Shown here: one piece after another, positions 8,630 to 17,411 of the stretch
Layout of the letters: each line of letters begins with the position of its first letter
Numbering within the stretch: the stretch's first letter is position 1
Assembly: GCA_012840225.1 (NCBI GenBank)
Contig: DULU01000047.1
Span: 1-50,221, forward strand
Source: Bacillota bacterium
GTDB lineage: Bacteria; Bacillota; Limnochordia; DTU080
Length of the DNA stretch: 50,221 bases
Direction: 5' to 3'
Program-made: the position numbers and the translations under genes
Notes under the pieces: model-generated
Told to the model about the DNA's origin: nothing
Seen by the model: the letters and a program-made list of their open reading frames with translations, nothing else
The model's database searches: none

Positions 8630-9952
8630 CTAGAAGCTCAAAGTTACTCCAAGAAGCAAGGTGTTGATGGTCTCCACGGACCGATCCATCGGGCTTTCAT
8701 ATTCCTTGCGAGACCACGGAGTGATCTTGACCACCTGCACTCGGGTACTATTATCGACAGTGACCATGGACCCTATGTATCCGACCTTGAAGTGAAGCCA
8801 CGAGAATGGGGCCAGTTCGAGATTCACCCGCCATTCCGCAGCTGATTTGGGAGTAAATTGCCACTCTATCTCATCGTAGGGATATGTGGACGTTTCCTGC
8901 AGGTAATCAAACCGCTGGTGAATCTGCATTTCCAGATTGGGATAAGCCCGGAATTCTCCGCTCAAACAAGCCCTTGCCGAAGGACGCAGGGCCAACTCGC
9001 CGCCGAAGAAAAGTCCGCTGCGCATTTTGGTCTCCGTAAATTCGGAATTGACCCTCTTGCCGTCCCAAATGCGCTCATTGGGAGCATGGATGGTATAACT
9101 CAATTCATCGCCGCTGCCGCCGATCAAACCGGCGATCTCCACGCCCGGCAATAAAGAGATGATCAGTTTTCCACCCAGGGAAGCGCCGACAACCTGGCTA
9201 CTTATGACACTTGATTTCAGGGTCCAACCCGGAATACGTTCTTCATAGTGGCCCACTTGCCCGCCCTTTATATCCAAAAAGCCGGCGATGGGTCCCAAAC
9301 GCAACTCGGCCAAGCCGTAGGCGCCGCTCACTTCCTGAGTATATTCATGCTGCGTATCGCTAAACTTCCAGGTACGCATCTCACCCCACACACCGCCGCC
9401 CAGGTTGAACCACCCCACCGAAGGATAACGTTCCTTCTTTTTCACCTGCTCCTGTGGTGCCTGGTAAATGGGGGCCTGATATACCGGTGCCTGATAAACA
9501 GGAGCCTGGTAAACCGGCTGTTGTGGTTGAGTCTGAGGTTGCGTCGGCTGTGGCGTCGGCGTGGGCGTCTGGGCCGTCTCCAGCGGCATCAACACCACAT
9601 CGACGGTCTGGGAGCCGGCGAAAACCTCCAGATTCTGCACATAATCTCTATACCCCGTAGCGGTGGCGATCAATGTGGTGGAACCTACCGGAACACCGGT
9701 GAAAGCGTATACGCCCAAGTCGTCGGCCACAGCGGTCATACCATAGGCTGTCAGACGTAACCGGGCCCGGGGAATGGCCTCGCCGGTCAGACCATCGACC
9801 ACCCGGCCCCGCAATGTGCCGCGCTCCTCCGCTGCCGCTGCCAACCCGAAATCTGCGACCACAGTTAACACGGATAACAGTATTATCACTATAGTGAGGA
9901 AAGTCCAAGGCTGCCGATGGGTATACAGTTTGGAATGCTCGGCTAAGTTCAC
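8630..9952 (-). CDS. Outer-membrane-type protein with carboxypeptidase-regulatory-like domain and beta-barrel
   Basis: The GTG start follows GCGGAGG. The 440-residue protein has a signal peptide (hydrophobic about 17-42), a carboxypeptidase-regulatory-like Ig fold (about 45-125: GTLRGRVVDGLTGEAIPRARL...), a Pro/Gln/Thr linker with four VYQAP-type pentapeptide repeats at 147-166, and about 250 residues of alternating amphipathic strands with aromatic residues. It ends LLLGVTLSF: a C-terminal Phe with alternating hydrophobics is the recognition signal for the BAM outer-membrane insertion machinery. I infer a surface beta-barrel that may bind ligands through the Ig domain. I do not recognise a specific family. 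Confidence 0.75.
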   Translation of the reverse strand: MNLAEHSKLYTHRQPWTFLTIVIILLSVLTVVADFGLAAAAEERGTLRGRVVDGLTGEAIPRARLRLTAYGMTAVADDLGVYAFTGVPVGSTTLIATATGYRDYVQNLEVFAGSQTVDVVLMPLETAQTPTPTPQPTQPQTQPQQPVYQAPVYQAPVYQAPIYQAPQEQVKKKERYPSVGWFNLGGGVWGEMRTWKFSDTQHEYTQEVSGAYGLAELRLGPIAGFLDIKGGQVGHYEERIPGWTLKSSVISSQVVGASLGGKLIISLLPGVEIAGLIGGSGDELSYTIHAPNERIWDGKRVNSEFTETKMRSGLFFGGELALRPSARACLSGEFRAYPNLEMQIHQRFDYLQETSTYPYDEIEWQFTPKSAAEWRVNLELAPFSWLHFKVGYIGSMVTVDNSTRVQVVKITPWSRKEYESPMDRSVETINTLLLGVTLSF

Positions 9953-10060
9953 GTTTTAACCTCCGCTTCCACAAAATTACCTTTGGAAATATACACCCCA
10001 CAGGAGTAAAATACCTGCCAAAAAAAGGATAAATAAGCGAAAAACAAGACCTGGTAAACA

Positions 10061-10131
10061 GGGCCCGGGACCCAGACCGGATCCGGGATCCTGGATCCGG
10101 CCTGGATCAGACCTGGATCAGACCTGGACTG
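10061..10131. repeat. Imperfect tandem repeats between glyS and the barrel gene
   Basis: Short degenerate units built on GGATCCGG and then GACCTGGATCA (three copies) fill about 70 bp. No start with a ribosome site is convincing here, and a 75-codon minus-strand frame across it is low-complexity and rejected as a gene. The block may form hairpins on either strand. Confidence 0.6.
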
Positions 10132-10148
10132 GGAACCCGCCCACGGAG

Positions 10149-11543
10149 TTAAAACCGCAGCTTTTCTTCCAGCCAACCCCTCACTTCGCCGATGGGCAGG
10201 CGCACCTGGGTCATGGAGTCCCGTTCCCTGATTGTAACCGCCCCGTCCTCAGGGGACTGGAAATCATAAGTGATGCAATACGGCGTACCGATCTCGTCCT
10301 GCCGCCGGTAGCGTTTGCCGATGCTGGCCGTCTCGTCATAATCCACCGGGAAAAAGCTCCTCAGCTGGTTCCAGATATCCAGGGCACCGTCGGCCAGCTT
10401 GCGGGAGAGGGGCAGCACGGCTGCTTTATATGGCGCCAAAAACGGATGCAGCCGCAACACCACCCTGGTCTCGCCGTCTTCCAGCTTCTCCTCATCATAG
10501 GCGTTTACCAGAAAGGCCAGGAACAAGCGTTCCACACCCACCGAGGGCTCGATGGTATAGGGTATGTAACGCTCGCCGCCGTGCGGATCCAGATAGGTGA
10601 AATCCTCATTGGAGGCCTCGGCGTGGCTCTTGAGGTCAAAATCGGTGCGATCGGCGATGCCCCACAACTCGTCCCAGCCGAACGGCCAGTTGAACTCGAT
10701 ATCCGTCGTAGCATTGCTGTAATGGGAGAGCTGCTCGGGGGCATGATCACGCAGGCGGATATTCTCCGGCGACATGCCCAGGGAGAGCAACCAATTGTGG
10801 CAAAACTTCTTCCAGTAGTCAAACCACTCCAGGTCCGTCCCCGGCCGGCAGAAGAATTCCAGCTCCATCTGCTCAAACTCCCTGGTGCGGAAGACGAAGT
10901 TGCCCGGGGTTATCTCATTGCGGAAAGCTTTGCCGATCTGGGCTATGCCGAAAGGTATTTTGCGGCGGGAGGTGCGCAGCACATTGCGGAAATTGACAAA
11001 GATGCCCTGAGCCGTCTCCGGCCGGAGATAGACCACCGCCTGGGAATCCTCGGTCACCCCCTGAAAAGTCTTAAACATCATATTGAACATGCGCACTTCG
11101 GTAAAATTGCTGGCCCCGCAGGCAGGACAGGGGATCTTCTCATCCCGCACATATGCCCCAAGCTTTTCGTTGCTCCAGCCTTCGGCCGATATCTCCCGCC
11201 CCTGCTCTTTGTGATACTCCAACACAAGCTTATCGGCCCGAAAGCGGGACTTGCACTGCCGGCAGTCGATCAGTGGATCGTTGAAGTTCGCCAAGTGTCC
11301 GGATACTTCCCAGGTGCGCGGGTTCATCAGAATCGCCGCATCCATCCCCACATTATATGGTGATTCCTGGACAAATTTTTGCCACCAGGCTTTTTTGATG
11401 TTGTTTTTCAGCTCGACACCCAGAGGGCCATAATCCCAGGCATTGGCCAAGCCGCCATATATCTCCGATCCCGGGAAGACAAAGCCGCGATTTTTACAAA
11501 GCGCCACCAATTTGTCCATGTTCTTTTCCATTACGTCATCCAT
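10149..11543 (-). CDS. glyS: Glycyl-tRNA synthetase (dimeric, eukaryote/archaeal-like alpha2 type)
   Basis: This class II synthetase charges tRNA-Gly with glycine. Its 464 residues include the N-terminal [14 protein letters not shown] motif, a zinc-binding insert (CRQCKS near 93 and CPACG near 140), motif 2 around FRNEITP and [20 protein letters not shown], and an anticodon-binding C-terminal domain with [22 protein letters not shown]. It is the single-chain type, not the alpha/beta tetramer. AAGGAG lies immediately before the first ATG, so the true start may be the ATG four codons in (11531). It lies 63 bp after folD on the same strand without a clear terminator, so the ZTP riboswitch may control both. 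I see no T-box. Confidence 0.95.
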   Translation of the reverse strand: MDDVMEKNMDKLVALCKNRGFVFPGSEIYGGLANAWDYGPLGVELKNNIKKAWWQKFVQESPYNVGMDAAILMNPRTWEVSGHLANFNDPLIDCRQCKSRFRADKLVLEYHKEQGREISAEGWSNEKLGAYVRDEKIPCPACGASNFTEVRMFNMMFKTFQGVTEDSQAVVYLRPETAQGIFVNFRNVLRTSRRKIPFGIAQIGKAFRNEITPGNFVFRTREFEQMELEFFCRPGTDLEWFDYWKKFCHNWLLSLGMSPENIRLRDHAPEQLSHYSNATTDIEFNWPFGWDELWGIADRTDFDLKSHAEASNEDFTYLDPHGGERYIPYTIEPSVGVERLFLAFLVNAYDEEKLEDGETRVVLRLHPFLAPYKAAVLPLSRKLADGALDIWNQLRSFFPVDYDETASIGKRYRRQDEIGTPYCITYDFQSPEDGAVTIRERDSMTQVRLPIGEVRGWLEEKLRF

Positions 11544-11606
11544 ACTCCTTCGAATGCAGTTTTATCCATCCCTAACTTTGGCATGCACATGGCCGCTTTT
11601 TTCTTC

Positions 11607-12569
11607 TCAGGGCAAATGAACTCCTCTCGCTCCGGCGGCTTTCCCGGCAGCTTTCTCGGCGGCTCTTACAGTATTCCTGATCAAATTGGCGATAGTCACC
11701 GGCCCCACTCCACCGGGCACCGGAGTTATGGCTGAGGCCAAAGAAGCGCATGAGGCAAAATCCACATCCCCGATGTTTCCTGGATTATAACCGGCATCAA
11801 CGACTACGGCAAGAGGTTTCAACCACTCGCCCTGGACAAAACGCGGCTTACCCAAGGCCGCCACCACGATATCCGCCGTCTGCACCACTGCCGGGAGATT
11901 CACGGTATGACTGTGACAGATGGTCACCGTGGCGTTACGCTGCAGGAGCATCATGGCTACCGGCCGGCCCAAAATGGGGCTGCGACCGATCACCACGGCG
12001 TGCCGGCCCTCGATCGGCAACCGGTAATAATCAAGAATATCGATTATAGCCGCCGGCGTGGCCGTGGCATAGGCGGTCAAACCCATGGAAAGGTGCCCGA
12101 AATTGGCGGCGCCGACCCCATCCACATCCTTCTCCGGAGCAATCCGGGCAAAAGCCGCCACGCTGTCGATGTGGCGGGGCAGCGGATGCTGCAGGAGAAT
12201 GCCGTGGACCAGCGGATCTTGATTGAGAAGGTTGATCTTCTCCGCCAACTCCTCAGATGTGGTCACCTCGCTCAGGTGGAATAGGCTGAATCCCAACCCC
12301 AAACGGCTGCAGGCATTCCTTTTCATCCTGACATAGGTGATGGAGGAAGGATTATCGCCCACCAGGATGACAGCCAGATGAGGTGTGACGCCTCTCTCTT
12401 TCAGACGCCGGACTCCGGCCGCCACCTCCTCCCCTATCTTCTCAGCCAAAGGCCGGCCATATAACATCAAAGGCCGGCCGTCACCCTGGCGCCGGGTGCA
12501 CCTGTCGCATCCCTCGCTGAAGTTATGCCCCCCGCCGAAATCCGGTCCTTCGCCAAAACACATTTGCAT
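11607..12569 (-). CDS. folD: Methylenetetrahydrofolate dehydrogenase / cyclohydrolase
   Basis: FolD interconverts 5,10-methylene-THF, 5,10-methenyl-THF and 10-formyl-THF, supplying one-carbon units for purines. Visible motifs are YVRMKRNACSRLG with the catalytic Lys, GILLQHPLP, KDVDG, the NADP loop VIGRSPILGRP and PVPGGVGPVTIANL. The usual family start matches the ATG at 12467 (MLYGRPLAEKIG). The only good ribosome site (GAGGTGA) precedes the ATG at 12569, which adds 34 Cys/Gly-rich residues. A tandem 21-bp duplication (GRPLMLY-GRPL) surrounds the 12467 ATG. I therefore give 12569 with 12467 as alternative. A longer frame to 12632 is excluded because it runs into the riboswitch. Confidence 0.93.
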   Translation of the reverse strand: MQMCFGEGPDFGGGHNFSEGCDRCTRRQGDGRPLMLYGRPLAEKIGEEVAAGVRRLKERGVTPHLAVILVGDNPSSITYVRMKRNACSRLGLGFSLFHLSEVTTSEELAEKINLLNQDPLVHGILLQHPLPRHIDSVAAFARIAPEKDVDGVGAANFGHLSMGLTAYATATPAAIIDILDYYRLPIEGRHAVVIGRSPILGRPVAMMLLQRNATVTICHSHTVNLPAVVQTADIVVAALGKPRFVQGEWLKPLAVVVDAGYNPGNIGDVDFASCASLASAITPVPGGVGPVTIANLIRNTVRAAEKAAGKAAGARGVHLP

Positions 12570-12590
12570 GTCGGTCACCTCAACAAATAA

Positions 12591-12690
12591 GGAGGTAAGG
12601 AATATCCCTACCTCCGCCCAGGCGATCGGCATAATAACCTGCAGCTCCCCTGTGGTAAACCCACCAATCGCCAGTCACTGCAGGCTGCTG
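12591..12690 (-). promoter_or_regulatory. ZTP (pfl) riboswitch and expression-platform hairpin upstream of folD
   Basis: On the minus strand the leader shows the conserved elements of the ZTP/ZMP-sensing pfl motif in order: GTGACTGGCGATTGGTGGG, then CAGGGGAGC, then GCCGATCGCCTGGGC (aptamer about 12613-12690). Directly after it, 12591-12615 forms a 10-pair hairpin (GGAGGTA...TACCTCC) followed by a T-rich stretch, which fits an intrinsic terminator as expression platform. Known ZTP riboswitches turn on folD and purine genes when ZTP/ZMP builds up because 10-formyl-THF is short. Position upstream of folD is the classic context. Confidence 0.92.
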
Positions 12691-12735
12691 TGTTTTTTGC
12701 TCACATAATACCTTGCTATAGGCTTATGCCACTCA

Positions 12736-13506
12736 CTACTTGCCCATTTTCTTCAGATTCTTGATGCATATCTCCACGCATTCGATTGGCGGCCGGGCGT
12801 AGCGCTCGTGCTCCACGATATACCACTCGGTGCCGCCGACAGCGGACTCGCATACAGCGAACACATCCGCCCAAGGCACGATGCCCTCGCCCACTTCTTT
12901 GGTTTCGTCGGCCGGATCAAATTCCTTGACATGCACGGTTTTCGCCCGGCCCGGAAAGCGCTTCAGCATAGCTATCGGATCGGCTCCGCCCCTCATGCAG
13001 TGACCGATGTCGAGCTGCCCGACCACTTCCGGCTTGGTGTTGCCCATGATCACTTCCCAGGGGGTCAGCGGCCCGCCGACTTCCGGAGGCATGGGTTTCA
13101 TCTCGGCATGATGGTTGTGATAACCCGTATACATGCCGAAGGGCTGCAGCTTTTCCGCCACCCCATTCAGGAACTCCGCCAGCTTCAGGCAAGCTTCTTT
13201 GGTGTTGCGCATGGCCTCGGGGACTCCGGGCAGGATGATGTATTTATTCCCTATCGCCTGATTATACTCTATGGTTTCATTGAGCTTATCAGGCTGCAGG
13301 AGGGCCCAACCCGTATGGCTGCCCGCCACTTTCAACCCCTGATCATCGAGCATCTTTTTGATCTCGGCAGCCGGATAATCATAAAAACCGGCGAACTCCA
13401 CCCCTTCATATCCCATGGCCTTCACCTTGGCCAAGGTACCGGGCAAATCTTGCTTGCAATCCTCTCTCACCGAATATAACTGCAAAGCGATGGGAATGCG
13501 TGCCAT
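12736..13506 (-). CDS. Sugar phosphate isomerase/epimerase family protein (AP endonuclease 2-like TIM barrel)
   Basis: The ATG at 13506 (MARIPIALQLYSVR) has GGAG 11 bases upstream; a TTG seven codons earlier overlaps that site. The 256-residue protein has the xylose-isomerase-like TIM-barrel pattern: ALQLYSVRED at strand 1, GYEGVEFAG with a metal-site Glu region, GYHNHHAEM, QLDIGHC, KTVHVKEF and WYIVEHERY. The metal ligands Glu/Asp/His of the family appear present. Such enzymes isomerise or epimerise keto-sugars or inositols in the cytosol. It lies 154 bp downstream of a Gfo/Idh/MocA dehydrogenase on the same strand, a common pairing for cyclitol or sugar oxidation-isomerisation. Substrate unknown. 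Confidence 0.88.
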   Translation of the reverse strand: MARIPIALQLYSVREDCKQDLPGTLAKVKAMGYEGVEFAGFYDYPAAEIKKMLDDQGLKVAGSHTGWALLQPDKLNETIEYNQAIGNKYIILPGVPEAMRNTKEACLKLAEFLNGVAEKLQPFGMYTGYHNHHAEMKPMPPEVGGPLTPWEVIMGNTKPEVVGQLDIGHCMRGGADPIAMLKRFPGRAKTVHVKEFDPADETKEVGEGIVPWADVFAVCESAVGGTEWYIVEHERYARPPIECVEICIKNLKKMGK

Positions 13507-13659
13507 TGTGCCATCTTCTCCTTTCAAATAAAACCGCTGCTGCTGACCGGAATTCTCCTCCGGCCCAGATTCCTTAAACCCTCAAACCTTGTTCGGCAAA
13601 AGGTGCCTTCGTCCTGCCGCCGCCGGATAATGCTCATTAAAGCTCTTCCGGCTTTTCTC

Positions 13660-14994
13660 TCACTCCCAGACCGCCCCGGTGTTCAGGCGGTCAGGCGCCT
13701 CCGGCGCATAGTGAATCAGTTTTTCCACCGACACCCAATTGGTCTTTTTCGCCCAAGGCGCCGGCAGGTCCGAAGGTAGCTTACCACTTTCCGCGCCGCT
13801 GTGGAACACCTTTCCAAGGTCGCTGATCCGGGTGGCCATTGTGTCTTTTTCCGCCACCCGCTCGACCCATTCCGGCGGGATGGGGTGTATGGCGCCGCTG
13901 GAATAATAGGCGCCGTTTTGCACTCTGACGAGCTTGACCGACTCCTCGACAGGTGCGGACACCCCTTTGGCCCGTCCCTCCAGCACGGCGATGAATTGGC
14001 TGTACACAGCCGTGGTATCGCTGTTATTTTTATCTGTCTCCTGGGCATTGATTTGCAGAGGTTCCTCCGGAGCGCCCGGAGCGCCGCCGCTCCCGGCCGC
14101 CGGTATCAAAGTGATATTGGGGCCGCGGACCACGGCAGTGGCTTTGGTACCCTCCAGGCGATAAAAATGCGGCTCGCTGACATGATTACAATAGGTGGCG
14201 AAATAAAAAAGCTCCACGCCCTCTGCCGTTTTCACCTGCACCGTAGCGGTGTCTTCCATCTCCGGCAGCGGCTGAGCCCTATACATCTCCGCCCGAACCT
14301 CAAGCGGGGTGGCCAGTTTATTCCAGACCTCGTCGTCCCCGTCCCCGACCCCGGACCCCGCCTTATCTCCGGCGGGCACCCCCGCCAGGTACATCATATT
14401 ATTCAGCATATGAGACAGGGCGTTGTCCATCGGGCCGTCCAGGGCATAATTGCCGCCCGGCTTGAATTTGCCCGCCCAGCCGGCACGGCTATAATAAGCA
14501 TCGGTACGCTTCCACAAGCCGACGCCCGCAATGCGGCGCAGCTCGCCCAGCCTTCCTTCCCGGATCAAAGCGGTCAGCTTCTTTATCACCCGGGAAACGA
14601 GCAGCTGATAATCAATAGCGCAAGGCAAACCGGTCCTCCCGGCCGCCTCAGCCATCGTTATGACATCCTGCACCACAGCGGCGGCAGGTTTTTCGCACAG
14701 CACCGGGTAGCCTTTTTCCATAGCCGTTGTGGCCATCTCCCGGTGCAGGTGCATCGGGGCGGCAATAGCGACGGCATCGATGTGGCCGTCATCCAGCATC
14801 TTTCGCCAGTCGGTGTAAATCCCCACTCCTTCCGCCTTGAGCTTCTGCAGCTCATCGACATATGGTGCCTGATTCACTTCGGCCACAGCCGCCAGCACCG
14901 CCTGGCCCTGAGCGCTTTGGTATGCCAAGGCGCGGCAGTGGGCTTTACCATATCCGCCGAAGCCGATCAGGCCGAAACGTATCGGCTTTTTCAT
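13660..14994 (-). CDS. Gfo/Idh/MocA family oxidoreductase
   Basis: This 444-residue NAD(P)-dependent sugar/cyclitol dehydrogenase starts at an ATG after AAGGAGTAAGGTGA. The Rossmann loop GFGGYGKAH is at residues 11-19; AIAAPMHLHREMA and the catalytic-Lys motif CEKPAAAV (about 95-103) follow. The C-terminal substrate domain is longer than typical (350), with a Gly/Asp-rich insert near residue 205-215 and a Gly/Ala/Pro-rich loop near 300, both of low complexity. It is upstream of the isomerase gene, and the pair probably forms a catabolic operon. The exact substrate cannot be read from sequence. Confidence 0.9.
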   Translation of the reverse strand: MKKPIRFGLIGFGGYGKAHCRALAYQSAQGQAVLAAVAEVNQAPYVDELQKLKAEGVGIYTDWRKMLDDGHIDAVAIAAPMHLHREMATTAMEKGYPVLCEKPAAAVVQDVITMAEAAGRTGLPCAIDYQLLVSRVIKKLTALIREGRLGELRRIAGVGLWKRTDAYYSRAGWAGKFKPGGNYALDGPMDNALSHMLNNMMYLAGVPAGDKAGSGVGDGDDEVWNKLATPLEVRAEMYRAQPLPEMEDTATVQVKTAEGVELFYFATYCNHVSEPHFYRLEGTKATAVVRGPNITLIPAAGSGGAPGAPEEPLQINAQETDKNNSDTTAVYSQFIAVLEGRAKGVSAPVEESVKLVRVQNGAYYSSGAIHPIPPEWVERVAEKDTMATRISDLGKVFHSGAESGKLPSDLPAPWAKKTNWVSVEKLIHYAPEAPDRLNTGAVWE

Positions 14995-15113
14995 TGCTCA
15001 CCTTACTCCTTCAACGCCCTATTCTTAAACTGGGCATACTCTCTTTATTTCTCCTCCCCCATCATAATCCTCCATATTAAATAAATGAATAAATGGAGGA
15101 ATGAAGAGCAAAG

Positions 15114-15140
15114 GGCACAGCGCCGGAGCACTGTGCCTTC
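15114..15140 (-). terminator. Possible terminator after the small membrane protein gene
   Basis: A 7-pair stem GGCACAG/CTGTGCC with a 10-base GC-rich loop lies downstream of the 69-residue membrane protein gene and upstream of the oxidoreductase gene, both on minus. The following CTTTGCTCTT is only moderately T-rich, so termination may be partial. Confidence 0.5.
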
Positions 15141-15234
15141 CGTCCAGAGCAAGGGGTAAAGTTTAATAAGTAAAGGGCTGAGGGCTATTGTCGGAAAGAT
15201 CTCCCCCGCCACCGGTCTCACGTTACCGTTAAGG

Positions 15235-15444
15235 TCAAAAAGAGTTGAGCAACATGATGGTTAATGTAATAAAGGAGATAGAGAGAAAAACGGTGGCCGT
15301 GAGCGAGGCTTTCACCAAGGTTTGCCTCTCATTGATGGTGATGAAGCGCATGGCCCGCCGCTTGGCGCTGATGTGCCAGGCGACATAAGCATAAAGACCG
15401 ACGGATAATATGAAGAGAACGGCGATGTATAGTATCAATTCCAC
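15235..15444 (-). CDS. Small protein with two membrane helices
   Basis: A GTG start follows AGAAGGGAAAG at a workable spacing. The 69-residue product has a hydrophobic segment at about 2-22 (LILYIAVLFILSVGLYAYVAW), a basic loop (HISAKRRAMRFITINERQTLVKA) and a second hydrophobic segment at about 48-68. By the positive-inside rule the loop would be cytosolic. I do not recognise the family. It stands alone between glnS (divergent) and the oxidoreductase operon. Confidence 0.6.
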   Translation of the reverse strand: MELILYIAVLFILSVGLYAYVAWHISAKRRAMRFITINERQTLVKASLTATVFLSISFITLTIMLLNSF

Positions 15445-15706
15445 TGCTGCTTTCCCTTCTGAGGCTTTATTTTCGGGGATTTCACCCTTCAGTTATTAAC
15501 ATCGGCTAACCACCTCCAGGAATAAATAGTGAAATCGTCTTATTTTTATGGGACGATAGTCCCGATTGTCCCATGCCGGCGCCCGACCAAACATCTGCCA
15601 AAGATGGATGCCTACGTTATTTTTCGCGTTTTTCGCCACAATCCCATACATGCTTCCGCCTATATCTGGTATATTGATAAGAAGGACAAAATGTCGGCAA
15701 AGGAGC

Positions 15707-17404
15707 ATGGAGCTCGTGAATGAGACCTCTACCCCAATTAAACAGACCAATTTCATACAGGATATAATCGACGAGGACATGCGCACCAACCGCTTCGACC
15801 GGCCGGTGCACACACGTTTCCCGCCCGAACCCAACGGCTACCTACATATCGGCCACGCCAAGGCCATCTGCGTCAACTTCGGCACCGCCGCCGCCAACGG
15901 AGGCTTGTGCAACCTGCGTTTCGACGATACCAATCCCACGAAGGAAGACGAAGAGTATGTCGAAGCCATCATGGAGGATATCCGCTGGCTGGGATTTGAC
16001 TGGGAAGATCGGCTCTATTTTGCTTCCGACTATTTCGAGCAACTCTATCAATATGCCGTAGAGCTGATCAAGAGGGGAAAGGCCTATGTCTGCGACCTCA
16101 CTCCCGAACAGATCAAGGAATACCGGGGCACCCTGACCGAGCCCGGTCGGGAGAGTCCGTACCGCAACCGCTCGGTGGAGGAGAATCTGGATCTCTTCCA
16201 GCGCATGAGAAACGGCGAGTTTCCCGACGGCTCGCGGGTGTTGCGGGCCCGCATCGATATGGCCTCGCCCAACATGAACATGCGCGATCCGGTCCTCTAT
16301 CGCATCATGCGGGCCACCCACCACCGCACGGGCGACAAATGGTGCATATATCCCATGTATGATTATGCCCATCCCCTCTCCGACGCCATCGAGGGGATCA
16401 CCCATTCCCTCTGCTCGCTGGAGTTTGAGGATCACAGACCCTTATATAACTGGATCCTGGAGGCTCTGGAAATTCCCTATCCGCCCAAGCAGATCGAGTT
16501 CGCCCGCCTCAATCTCAACTACACCATCGCCAGCAAACGCAAGCTGCGCCGGCTTATCGACCAGGGCATCCTGGCCGGATGGGATGATCCGCGGCTCGTC
16601 ACGCTCCGCGGCCTGAGGCGCCGGGGCTATACGCCGGAATCCATCGTGGAATTCTGCCGCCTGGTCGGCGTCTCCAAGACCAACAGCGTACATGATCTAG
16701 CCATGCTGGAGCATTGCGTGCGCGAAGATCTGAACAAAAGAGCCCAGCGGGTGATGGCCGTCCTGCGCCCGCTCAAAGTGACCATCGAGACCTATCCGGA
16801 GGATCTGGTGGAAGAGTTCGAAATCGAAAACAATCCGGAAGATCCGGCCGCCGGCGGGCGCAAGGTGCCGTTCAGCCGCGTCGTTTATATTGAACAGGAC
16901 GACTTTATGGAAAACCCGCCCAAGAAGTTCCACCGGCTGGCTCCGGGGCGCGAGATCCGGCTGAAAGGGGCTTATTACATCACCTGCCGTGAAGTGATCA
17001 AAGATCCGGTCACAGGTGAAGTGACCGAGTTGATCTGCACTCACGACCCGGCGAGCCGGGGCGGCTATACCAGCGACGGACGCCGGGTGCTGGGCACCTC
17101 GCACTGGGTGTCGGCCGCCCATGCCATTCCGGCCGAAGTGCGCCTGTATGACAAGCTCTTCACCGTACCCGATCCGGACAGAGACGGCGACCCCGGGGCC
17201 TACCTAAACCCGGAATCGATGGTGGTGCTGCAAAACTGCCTGGTGGAGCCTTCGCTGGCTGCGGCGGCCGTGGGTGACCGCTTCCAGTTCCTGCGGCAGG
17301 GCTATTTCTGCCTCGATCCGGACACCACCAAGGAAAAGCTGGTCTTCAACCGCATCGTCTCCCTGAAGGACACCTGGAGCAAGATCCAAAAAAGCGGGGG
17401 TTGA
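15707..17404 (+). CDS. glnS: Glutaminyl-tRNA synthetase
   Basis: This class I synthetase charges tRNA-Gln directly. From the ATG at 15707 it has 565 residues; the GTG at 15716 is an alternative because AAGGAG touches the ATG. The motif [15 protein letters not shown] (HIGH at 47-50) is specific to GlnRS. RFDDTNP, the KMSKS-equivalent IASKRKL and the C-terminal beta-barrel anticodon-binding domains ([19 protein letters not shown]) are present. Many Firmicutes lack GlnRS and use Glu-tRNA amidotransferase, so this gene is notable if the genome also encodes gatCAB. Seven bases separate it from the enolase-superfamily gene, implying co-transcription. No T-box was seen in the 260-bp leader. Confidence 0.95.
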   Translation: MELVNETSTPIKQTNFIQDIIDEDMRTNRFDRPVHTRFPPEPNGYLHIGHAKAICVNFGTAAANGGLCNLRFDDTNPTKEDEEYVEAIMEDIRWLGFDWEDRLYFASDYFEQLYQYAVELIKRGKAYVCDLTPEQIKEYRGTLTEPGRESPYRNRSVEENLDLFQRMRNGEFPDGSRVLRARIDMASPNMNMRDPVLYRIMRATHHRTGDKWCIYPMYDYAHPLSDAIEGITHSLCSLEFEDHRPLYNWILEALEIPYPPKQIEFARLNLNYTIASKRKLRRLIDQGILAGWDDPRLVTLRGLRRRGYTPESIVEFCRLVGVSKTNSVHDLAMLEHCVREDLNKRAQRVMAVLRPLKVTIETYPEDLVEEFEIENNPEDPAAGGRKVPFSRVVYIEQDDFMENPPKKFHRLAPGREIRLKGAYYITCREVIKDPVTGEVTELICTHDPASRGGYTSDGRRVLGTSHWVSAAHAIPAEVRLYDKLFTVPDPDRDGDPGAYLNPESMVVLQNCLVEPSLAAAAVGDRFQFLRQGYFCLDPDTTKEKLVFNRIVSLKDTWSKIQKSGG

Positions 17405-17411
17405 GTGCGAG

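Noticed and set aside
9949-10176. 75-codon minus-strand frame between the barrel gene and glyS
   Set aside because: It runs through the GGATCC/GACCTGG tandem repeats, overlaps the ends of both neighbours, and has no ribosome site or family resemblance.
12570-12632. Longer folD start at 12632
   Set aside because: Its first codons lie in the 3' end of the ZTP aptamer and the terminator hairpin, which would have to unfold to be translated.
15445-15706. T-box leader of glnS
   Set aside because: I looked for the conserved AGGGTGGNACCGCG-like T-box sequence and an anti-terminator upstream of glnS and found neither. A small GGGAC/GTCCC hairpin at 15550-15563 is present but has no T-run.
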